Source: JAZSNL01 sp045536365
Lineage (GTDB): Bacteria > Bacillota_I > Bacilli_A > ML615J-28 > CAG-313
DNA length: 64,000 bases
Reading direction: 5' to 3'
NCBI GenBank assembly: GCA_045536365.1
Contig: JAZSNL010000010.1
Span: 1 to 64,000 of the forward strand
Positions within the stretch are counted from its first letter, which is position 1, and every line of letters begins with the position of its first letter. The notes under the pieces are model-generated. The model made no database searches and had not been told where the DNA came from. It was given only the letters and a program-made list of their open reading frames with translations. The position numbers and the translations under genes were made by a program. This document shows, one piece after another, positions 7,920-15,867 of the stretch.

Positions 7920-9510
7920 TTTGTTTTTACTTATAAAAAATTATTTTAAGTGTTTTATAGGTAATATTACAGGTAAAAAGAATCATGTTAGATATTCTGT
8001 TGTTGTTGTAATAGGTATAAGTGTAAGTATATTATTTTTATATACTTTTGCTATGACAGCAGAAATGACAATCAAAACAGCATTGGAATATGAAAAATCA
8101 ATAGGTGAAAAACCTATTGCATATGCAGCTTTATTGTCATCATCAATGTTAGCTATTATTTGTAGTATTTTATCTATATTTACAAAAGCTACTCTTTCTT
8201 CTAAATCAAGTGATGAGGATTTATTATTATCATTTCCGATTAAGAAAACAACTATTACTACAGCAAAAGTAGTATATAATTATTTATTTGATTTTATGTT
8301 ACTTGGAATGATTTTACTTCCTAATTATTATATGTATTGGAAGTTAGTTCCTGACACAAGTTTCTTGTTTTTTATAAGAGGAATTATTATATCTTTAGTA
8401 TTTCCTTTGCTTGTACAAGCTTTATCATTTTTCATTGGTTATTTAATAAGAATGATAACAAAAGGATTTAAGTATGGAAAGGTATTACAGTCTTTAATTG
8501 TTGTTATTGTTTTAATTTTCTTTTTAGTTAGTTATTATGGTGTAATGTTATTAAGTGAAAATAATGCGATTTCAACTATTCCTTTTTTCCAAAACTTTCC
8601 TTTAGTTAAATGGATGATTGATTTCTTATTAATGAATCAAAATGGAATAATGAGTTTTGTTTATTTATTTAGTATTTGTTTAGGTTTATTTATTTTATCA
8701 GTAATATGTCAAGCTAGATTATTAGGTAAAGAACATAGTACTTATAAAACAAAGAATAAAGAATTAGTTTATAAAGAATCTAAGGTTTTTAGATCTTTAT
8801 ACAAAAAAGAAATGTCCTATTATTTTTCCGTTCCTATTTATGTTATTAATACTATCTTATTTGGGGTTGTTGCGGTAGTGTTATCAATAGTTGTAGCAGC
8901 AATGGGAAAAGATTCAATTCTTAATTTATTGAATCAAGCTGATTTAGGATTTAATGGTGCAGATAAAATGATTAATTTAATTATTGTATTATTATTTAGT
9001 ATGATGATAGGATCATTGTGTACAACTGCTCCATCTATTTCATTAGAAGGTAAAAGGCTATGGTTTTTAAAAGCTCATCCAATATCTGAAATGGAAGTGT
9101 TCTTTTCAAAAATATTAGTAAATATGACTTTATCAGGGGTTTCGTCTTTAATTACTAGTGTTGCGGTGGCATGGACAATAGGATTTGAATATTTACCTTT
9201 GATTTTTATATTATTTATTCTTATATCATTTTTTATTAGCATGGTAGGAATAATTAGTAATTTGTATTTCCCTAGATTTGATTGGGATAATGAACAACAA
9301 CCTATTAAACAAGGTATGAGTGTTCTTTTATGTTTAGGAATAAGTTTCTTCGGTGTAGCTATTCCTTTTGCGGGGGGAATTTTATTAATATCAGAAGGTA
9401 TTTCTGATTTAATAGCTTTAATATTAATAGTAGGTATATATATAATAATTGATATATTGACTTACTTTATGTTAAAAACTAAAGGGGTAAAATTATTCAG
9501 AAATTTATAA
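7912..9510 (+). CDS. ABC transporter permease, large ABC-2 type
   Basis: The 532-residue protein has about ten to twelve hydrophobic segments grouped in two halves. A charged middle (KNKELVYKESKVFRSLYKKEM) links them. It partners the ATPase that overlaps its start by 8 nt. The LSFPIKKTTITTAKV and LKAHPISEMEVFFSKI stretches resemble the cytoplasmic coupling segments of large multi-pass exporters of the putative ABC-2 type. The MACPF gene follows after 10 bases, so the pair and the pore-former gene are almost certainly co-transcribed. Confidence 0.85.
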   Translation: MRNLFLLIKNYFKCFIGNITGKKNHVRYSVVVVIGISVSILFLYTFAMTAEMTIKTALEYEKSIGEKPIAYAALLSSSMLAIICSILSIFTKATLSSKSSDEDLLLSFPIKKTTITTAKVVYNYLFDFMLLGMILLPNYYMYWKLVPDTSFLFFIRGIIISLVFPLLVQALSFFIGYLIRMITKGFKYGKVLQSLIVVIVLIFFLVSYYGVMLLSENNAISTIPFFQNFPLVKWMIDFLLMNQNGIMSFVYLFSICLGLFILSVICQARLLGKEHSTYKTKNKELVYKESKVFRSLYKKEMSYYFSVPIYVINTILFGVVAVVLSIVVAAMGKDSILNLLNQADLGFNGADKMINLIIVLLFSMMIGSLCTTAPSISLEGKRLWFLKAHPISEMEVFFSKILVNMTLSGVSSLITSVAVAWTIGFEYLPLIFILFILISFFISMVGIISNLYFPRFDWDNEQQPIKQGMSVLLCLGISFFGVAIPFAGGILLISEGISDLIALILIVGIYIIIDILTYFMLKTKGVKLFRNL

Positions 9511-9520
9511 GGAGAAAATC

Positions 9521-12500
9521 ATGAAGAAAATATTGAATGTAGTTCTTTGTTTAGTCATAGTGTTGTTTCTTATAGTAACTACTACTGATTTAAATATAAA
9601 AGCAAATAGTGGTTTTATTAATGATGAAAACGAGGCTAAACAATATATTGGTTACGGATATAATATAACTAAAGGTAAGGCTATTTGTGATCCTGATGCG
9701 TTGAATTTAAATTCTCCAATTTTAGATATATCTAATCAAGATTTACAAAATGCAGTAAAGGTATTTAATTCAAGTAAAACAACTTATGTTAGTAATACTT
9801 CTTCTAGTGTATCTGAAATTGCTGAAGAATATGGTCAAGTAATGTCAGGTAATTTAAGTTTAAATATAGGAGCTGGAGGAGATAGTGGCGGTATTATTGG
9901 AAAGATAGGGTCTGTTAATTGTAATATTGATGCTTCTTTTAATACTAATAAAAATAGTTCATGGACTGCTACTCATAGTGAAGAATATTCATATTATAGT
10001 ATTATTGCAACAAATAAACCTGTAATTTTACAAATGGATAATAGTGATTTAAAATCATATTTATCTGAACAATTTAAAAAAGATTTAGCAAATGTTCATA
10101 ATGAAGCTTCTGCAAAGCTTTTATATGAAAAATATGGTACTCACTTATTAACTGGTTATACATTAGGTGGTATTTTTGAAATGACTAATTATTATGCTAC
10201 TGATTCATCTAGTTATGTTAGACAATCTGAAATGTCATTCTCTGCACAAGTTAATGCTGGTATTAGTTATATGCAAAGTGTTAATGCAGATGTTAATGCT
10301 GGTTTCTCATTTACAGAAAACTATGGTTTAATGGATAATAATTCACATGCAGTTAATAACTATAAATGTACTACATATGGTGGATATGTATTCCCTGGTT
10401 TAACTATTGACCAAGCTTTCTCATATTATGAAACATTAACAGAAGCAGGGTATATGTATAAAATATGGACAGATTCTATTAATAATGGTAAAAATTTAGT
10501 TATTGTTGATATCCCTCAATCATCTAAAATGGTTCCTTTATGGGATTTAGTTCCTTATAGTAATGAATATGATAGTAATTTAAGAACATATTTAATTGAT
10601 TCATATATTAAAATTTGTGCTGATTCATATAATGCATACGGAGAAAAATATCGTGATGTTCACGCATTAGATATGCCAGATGAAGATTTTAGTATTGATT
10701 ATGCATTTACTGAATATGGATATCAATACTATACTCCGCTTAAGGATTTTGAAGGAAGTGGCAATTATGTTTCTTCATATATGAGTGTATCAGATCAAAA
10801 TAATAGTGTTGCTAATATTGCTCCTGGTAGTATTATTTCACTTGATTATGATGAAGGTGAATTTGTTGGTGCACAAACATACTGGTCTTTTGGAAATTTA
10901 GATAAATATATTGAATGGTTAGATAGAAGTTCATGTGTATTTAAAGTTAAAGAAACTTATAATGATAAGGCTATGCCTAATATTAATAATTTAACTTTAA
11001 CTGCAACAGTAAATGGAAACCAAGAGGTATTTAAGAAAACATTTAATATTAAAAATAATAGTTTTTCTGGTGGTGACGGAAGTGAGACTAATCCTTATTT
11101 AATTACATCAGTTGATGAGTTTAAAAAGTTACAACAAGAAAATTATTATTATGGTAATTATCATTTTAAATTATTATGTGATTTAGATTTAAAAGGCGTT
11201 GATATGTCAGTTATTGGAACAGACAATAAACCATTTAATGGTGTGTTTGATGGTAATTATCATACAATTTATAATTATCAATTAACAGGAAAAGATGTAT
11301 TAACAGCTGAAGATAAAAGTCAATATTTAGGTATTTTCGGTTATAATGAAGGCGTTATTAAAAACCTTTATTTAGATGAAAAAGAAGGCGTTTTTAATAT
11401 TAATAATGTTAATAGTGAAAACGAAACTTTAGTTAACTATGCTGGTGGTATTGTTGCGGTAAATAAATCAAAAGGTGTTGTTGAAAACTGTACTATTAAT
11501 GGTTTAGAAATGCGTATAAGAATGGATAATGATACTGATTCTAAAGAATCTTTAATAGTAGGTGGTATCGTTGGGCTTAATGAAGGAACAGTTTTATCTT
11601 GTATAGTAAAAAATTCTTGTATATATGCAAACTCTAATGGTGTTAAAAAGATAATTGAAACTGTAACAGGTGGTATCGTTGGTAAAAATACTGCTAGTTT
11701 TGCAGAAGTTAGTGTAGGTAACTGTACGCTTATGTCTTCTCAAATATTTAGTCGATGTGGGCATACAGGGTTAACGTCTTTTGATAAGGTTTCATCTATT
11801 GTAGGTGGTATTGTAGGTAAATTAGAAAAAGGCTCTTTAAATAACTGTCTTGTAGTTGATATTAATTCAACTGGTAAAGAAGTAAATGAGTCTACATCAG
11901 TATTAAGATCAGTTGTTTATTGCGCTCCTTCTGCAGCTACAGAAAAAATACACGCTTATGCAGGTGGTATAACAGGCTATGCAGGTAATCAAGCTATTAT
12001 CGAAAACTGTATCGTTAAGAATGTATCATCAATTAGAACTGAAAGTGGGAACAATTATAAATCTAATTTCCATCGTGGTTCATTTGTTGGGTTAAATGAT
12101 GGTGCGAGTGTAAAAAATGTTCATATTGAAATTGCAAAAGATGTAGATAATACTTCTGTTGATATTCCTGTACATAATGGTGATGCTTCTCAACCAGCAG
12201 GTTGTGTTTTACACAACAAGATTACTTGGAATAATATTCCAACTACTCTTAATGATGAAGAATGGATTAGCTCAATTAATGTTTTAGGTACTGCAAAAGA
12301 TGGAAATGAATTCCCTATGCCATGTGTTGATAGAATAGAGTTAGAAATCAATACTGATAATGTTAAAAAATTATTCTATAAGGGAGAATATTTCAAAGTA
12401 GGAAATATTGAAATTAGCGAATTACATACAAATGGTGATATTACTTTTGTAAAAGAATATATTATCAATTGGGATAGTTTTGAATCTTCATTTAGTGAAA

Positions 12501-13405
12501 CTTCTAAGAACTTTATTATTCATATTTTAACATCTAATAAGGAAGTTTCATATCAAGTTGTTGTTAAGGATCCTGAAGATGTATTATTAAGAATTGAAAA
12601 AGATATTCAAACTGAATATTATGTTGGTGATAACTTTAATTTAAGCGAAATCGCTACATATGTAATCAAAGCAAATGGTCATGAAGAAAGTTTATCTTCT
12701 TCATCATATACAATTATAAATAAAACTACTCAACAAGCAGGCACTAAATTAGTAGAAGGCATTAATAATTTTGTTATTATTTACAACGAATTACAAGTTG
12801 AATTTAATGTATATGCAGAAAAGAGAGCAGTTGATCATATTAAAGTAGTTTTAGGTAGTGAAGCAGAAAAAACATATTATGTTGGTCAATCAAACATTGA
12901 TACAAAGGATATTACAGTTGAGATTTATTATGATGAATATGAAACAATTGAAAAAACTATTGTTGATTTATCAAAATGTGAATTAATATTCTCTGATTTT
13001 GTTGAAGGTAAAAATAGTATTTTAGTTAACTATGAAGATTTTAATACTACAACATTTGAAGTAGATGCTATTTATGATTTAAATAATTATAATAAGATTG
13101 AATTTATTGAACTTGCAAATAAATTAGATCAAGATTTAACTTTAAATGAATTATATATTACAATAATTAGAACAAAAGCGGCTTTAGAAAAAGTTGGTGA
13201 ATATCGTGATGCAGAAATTAATCAAGCGATTAGTAAATTAGATGAAGCAATTGAAAAGTATAATGAAATAGCAAATAAGGTAAATGCTGGTTTTGAAGAA
13301 AATATTGAAATTGCAAACTCATTTAACTATACAATTCTTTATTACACAACATTCTCATTATTGTGTTTAATTATCGCAATCTTAAAGAATAGGATTTTAG
13401 CTTAG
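9521..13405 (+). CDS. Secreted, membrane-anchored MACPF-domain protein with GLUG-type repeats and Ig-like domains
   Basis: The signal peptide is at residues 1-29. A MACPF (membrane attack complex/perforin) domain covers about 35-370, with the signature YGTHLLTGYTLGG at 205-217 and flanking Ser/Thr/Asn-rich amphipathic stretches. Next comes a region opening GSETNPYLI (about 525-900) with five repeats of the type GGIVGxNxGxVxxC, as in GLUG-motif surface proteins. Two or three Ig-like modules (EYYVGDNFN, TYYVGQSN), a helical stalk and a final hydrophobic helix with basic tail follow. MACPF proteins oligomerise into membrane pores; Bacteroidales members kill related bacteria. Here the C-terminal anchor suggests cell-surface display. 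An AAGGAG site precedes the ATG. The MACPF call is strong; the target is unknown. Confidence 0.88.
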   Translation: MKKILNVVLCLVIVLFLIVTTTDLNIKANSGFINDENEAKQYIGYGYNITKGKAICDPDALNLNSPILDISNQDLQNAVKVFNSSKTTYVSNTSSSVSEIAEEYGQVMSGNLSLNIGAGGDSGGIIGKIGSVNCNIDASFNTNKNSSWTATHSEEYSYYSIIATNKPVILQMDNSDLKSYLSEQFKKDLANVHNEASAKLLYEKYGTHLLTGYTLGGIFEMTNYYATDSSSYVRQSEMSFSAQVNAGISYMQSVNADVNAGFSFTENYGLMDNNSHAVNNYKCTTYGGYVFPGLTIDQAFSYYETLTEAGYMYKIWTDSINNGKNLVIVDIPQSSKMVPLWDLVPYSNEYDSNLRTYLIDSYIKICADSYNAYGEKYRDVHALDMPDEDFSIDYAFTEYGYQYYTPLKDFEGSGNYVSSYMSVSDQNNSVANIAPGSIISLDYDEGEFVGAQTYWSFGNLDKYIEWLDRSSCVFKVKETYNDKAMPNINNLTLTATVNGNQEVFKKTFNIKNNSFSGGDGSETNPYLITSVDEFKKLQQENYYYGNYHFKLLCDLDLKGVDMSVIGTDNKPFNGVFDGNYHTIYNYQLTGKDVLTAEDKSQYLGIFGYNEGVIKNLYLDEKEGVFNINNVNSENETLVNYAGGIVAVNKSKGVVENCTINGLEMRIRMDNDTDSKESLIVGGIVGLNEGTVLSCIVKNSCIYANSNGVKKIIETVTGGIVGKNTASFAEVSVGNCTLMSSQIFSRCGHTGLTSFDKVSSIVGGIVGKLEKGSLNNCLVVDINSTGKEVNESTSVLRSVVYCAPSAATEKIHAYAGGITGYAGNQAIIENCIVKNVSSIRTESGNNYKSNFHRGSFVGLNDGASVKNVHIEIAKDVDNTSVDIPVHNGDASQPAGCVLHNKITWNNIPTTLNDEEWISSINVLGTAKDGNEFPMPCVDRIELEINTDNVKKLFYKGEYFKVGNIEISELHTNGDITFVKEYIINWDSFESSFSETSKNFIIHILTSNKEVSYQVVVKDPEDVLLRIEKDIQTEYYVGDNFNLSEIATYVIKANGHEESLSSSSYTIINKTTQQAGTKLVEGINNFVIIYNELQVEFNVYAEKRAVDHIKVVLGSEAEKTYYVGQSNIDTKDITVEIYYDEYETIEKTIVDLSKCELIFSDFVEGKNSILVNYEDFNTTTFEVDAIYDLNNYNKIEFIELANKLDQDLTLNELYITIIRTKAALEKVGEYRDAEINQAISKLDEAIEKYNEIANKVNAGFEENIEIANSFNYTILYYTTFSLLCLIIAILKNRILA

Positions 13406-13416
13406 GAGGTATCAAT

Positions 13417-15867
13417 ATGAAAAAAGAGATGAAACATAATCATTATATATTTATTAGTATAATAATAGTATTGATAGCTTGTTTTACTTTTACTTTAACA
13501 AGTTGTAAATCTTGTAAAAAAGATTCAGAAGTTATGGTAATGGATGTTAAAGTAGATGAGAGTGGAAATTTGATTGCTGTTTTCTCTGACGGAACTGAAA
13601 AAAGTTTAGGCGATCTTCGAGGTGAACAAGGAAATCAAGGGATTCCAGGTGAATCTATTGTTAATGCTTATTTAGAAAATCATAACTTATACTTAGTGTT
13701 TTCTTCAGGAAAAGAAGTATGTGTAGGTAAAGTGTTAGGTGAAAATGGTAAAGATGGTGTTGGTATAAGTAATATCATTTTAAATGATAAAAATGAATTA
13801 TGTATTACATATACTAATGGATTTACTTCTAATTTTGGAACTATATCTGGTCCTAAAGGAGAAGATGGTAAAGATGGTACAAGTATTAATAAGATTTATG
13901 TTGATAGTAATAATAATCTAATTATAGAATTATCTGATGGTAATATAACAAGTTTGGGAAATGTTACAGGTCCTAAAGGAGAAAATGGTGTAGGTATTGT
14001 ATCATCAAATATTAATGCTGATGGTCATTTAATGTTAATCTTATCTAATGGAACAACTCTTGATGTTGGTCAAGTTTTAGGTTCTCAAGGAGAAAAAGGT
14101 GAAAGTGGTAATGATGGAATCGGAATCAGTAAGATATATGTTGATGAAAAAAATCAATTGTGGATTGAATATACTAACGGTTTAACTACTAATTTAGGCG
14201 CAATCGCTGGTCCTAAAGGAGAAGATGGTAAGGATGGCGTAAGTATTACTAGAGTATATATTGATGAAAATAAAAACTTAGTTATTGAATTATCTGATGG
14301 TAATGTAACAAGTTTAGGTAATGTAACAGGTCCTAAAGGAGAAGATGGTGTGGGTATCGCATCTACTAGTATTGATCAAAATGGTCATTTAATAGTTGTG
14401 TTTACAAACGGATCTTCTGTAGATTTAGGCCAAGTAACTGGTTCTAAGGGTGAAAACGGTGAAGATGGTGTAGGTATTAAAAATATATCTGTTAATAATA
14501 AAGATGAATTAGTTATTGTTTTCACAAATGGTGCTGAAACTAATCTTGGTAAAATCATTGGTAAAGATGGTAAAGATGGCGTAGGCGTTGAAAATATTTC
14601 TATTAATGCAAATAATGAATTATGTATTACTTATACTAATGGATTTACATCTGTGTTAGGTTCAATCGCTGGTCCTAAAGGAGAAGCTGGTAAGGATGGC
14701 GTAAGTATTACTAGAGTATATATTGATGAAAATAAAAACTTAGTTATTGAATTATCTGATGGTAATGTAACAAGTTTAGGTAATGTAACAGGTCCTAAAG
14801 GAGAAACTGGTAAAGATGGAATTGGTATTTCATCTTCAAAAATTGATTCTCAAGGACATTTAATATTAATTTTCACTGATGGTTCTACTATTGATGTTGG
14901 TCAAGTAACAGGATCTAAAGGAGAAGATGGAAAAGATGGTATTGGAATTAAGAATATTTATCTTAATGAAGATGATGAATTAATTGTTATTTTCAGTAAT
15001 GATATTGAAACAAATTTAGGTAATATTGCTGGTAAAGATGGAAAAGATGGTATTAGTATTACAAAAATCGAAGTAAATGATGAAGGACATCTAATTGTTT
15101 ACACTTCAGATGGTAAAGAAACAGATGCTGGTTATGTGCTAGGTGAAAAAGGTGAGCCTGGTAAAGATGGTGTTGGTATTGATAAAATTGAAATAAATGA
15201 TAAAGGTGAATTAGTTATTACATTAACTGATGGTCAAATTGTTAATTTAGGTGTTATAACAACTCCTAAAGAACCAGTTATTGAATATACTAAAGAGTAT
15301 TGTTTTGAATTAATTCAAAATAGTATGAAAGAATCTGCACCTACAAAGATATCTACTACAGTTAATTATTATTTACAAGATATGGATATTAGTTTATATT
15401 TTAATTCTACACTAGTAATTGATTATGCAAATGAAGTTAAAACTAAATACTCATATTCATATCAAAAATTAAATGATTTAAATAGTAATGCAAGTTCAAT
15501 GATTTCTACTTATTCAGGAACTATTTATACTAATGGTTCAAGTGTTGGTGAAGCCGTTGAAAATGGTATTGAATGGACTAATGTAGTTGAAGGAAATATT
15601 ACATTGTTTAATATTAAATTCGATAGTTCATTATTTAAATCTGATTGGACTGCTAATAAAAAGATGTTTGATGGAGATATTATAAGCGGAAAAGAAAAAG
15701 ATTTCTTTACTAGAAATTATCAAGTATCAAACGTTTCTTTACAAGTGTATGTTAATGAAAATAATCAAATTCAAAGAATAGCAGTTACTTATACTGATAG
15801 AGATAATGCTTTAGTAACTGTTAACTGTGTTTATACATACAAGGTAGAAGAAATAATTTATGAATAA
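13417..15867 (+). CDS. Collagen-like repeat lipoprotein
   Basis: A signal peptide ends in lipobox LTSC, so the protein should be lipid-anchored outside the cell. Residues ~45-620 hold 15 units of about 38 residues. Each has a short Gly-X-Y stretch (such as GPKGEDGKDG) followed by a beta segment of form ixxIxxxxxxxLxIxxxDGxxxxLGxVxG. Units form a higher-order A-B-C-(D) pattern. The unique C-terminal ~200 residues (from EYTKEYCFELIQ) are unrecognised and may be a folding or binding head. A GGAGG site precedes the ATG. It lies between the MACPF and MBL-fold genes and overlaps the latter by 8 nt, so co-expression is likely. Confidence 0.88.
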   Translation: MKKEMKHNHYIFISIIIVLIACFTFTLTSCKSCKKDSEVMVMDVKVDESGNLIAVFSDGTEKSLGDLRGEQGNQGIPGESIVNAYLENHNLYLVFSSGKEVCVGKVLGENGKDGVGISNIILNDKNELCITYTNGFTSNFGTISGPKGEDGKDGTSINKIYVDSNNNLIIELSDGNITSLGNVTGPKGENGVGIVSSNINADGHLMLILSNGTTLDVGQVLGSQGEKGESGNDGIGISKIYVDEKNQLWIEYTNGLTTNLGAIAGPKGEDGKDGVSITRVYIDENKNLVIELSDGNVTSLGNVTGPKGEDGVGIASTSIDQNGHLIVVFTNGSSVDLGQVTGSKGENGEDGVGIKNISVNNKDELVIVFTNGAETNLGKIIGKDGKDGVGVENISINANNELCITYTNGFTSVLGSIAGPKGEAGKDGVSITRVYIDENKNLVIELSDGNVTSLGNVTGPKGETGKDGIGISSSKIDSQGHLILIFTDGSTIDVGQVTGSKGEDGKDGIGIKNIYLNEDDELIVIFSNDIETNLGNIAGKDGKDGISITKIEVNDEGHLIVYTSDGKETDAGYVLGEKGEPGKDGVGIDKIEINDKGELVITLTDGQIVNLGVITTPKEPVIEYTKEYCFELIQNSMKESAPTKISTTVNYYLQDMDISLYFNSTLVIDYANEVKTKYSYSYQKLNDLNSNASSMISTYSGTIYTNGSSVGEAVENGIEWTNVVEGNITLFNIKFDSSLFKSDWTANKKMFDGDIISGKEKDFFTRNYQVSNVSLQVYVNENNQIQRIAVTYTDRDNALVTVNCVYTYKVEEIIYE
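14201..14343 (+). repeat. 143-bp near-identical intragenic repeat, copy 1
   Basis: By eye this segment matches 14663-14805 with a single mismatch (A at 14225, C at 14687). The offset of 462 bp equals four repeat units. Other units of the same gene differ at many synonymous positions, so these two copies were duplicated or homogenised recently. Confidence 0.85.
14663..14805 (+). repeat. 143-bp near-identical intragenic repeat, copy 2
   Basis: This is the partner of 14201-14343, in frame, encoding the B-type unit with VSITRVYIDENKNLVIELSD. Recombination between the copies would remove or add exactly 154 codons. Confidence 0.85.

Noticed and set aside
13560..15260. Regularly spaced repeats that could suggest a CRISPR array or VNTR locus
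   Set aside because: The repeats are in frame inside one long ORF, units are ~115 bp and diverged, and there are no unique spacers of constant length.
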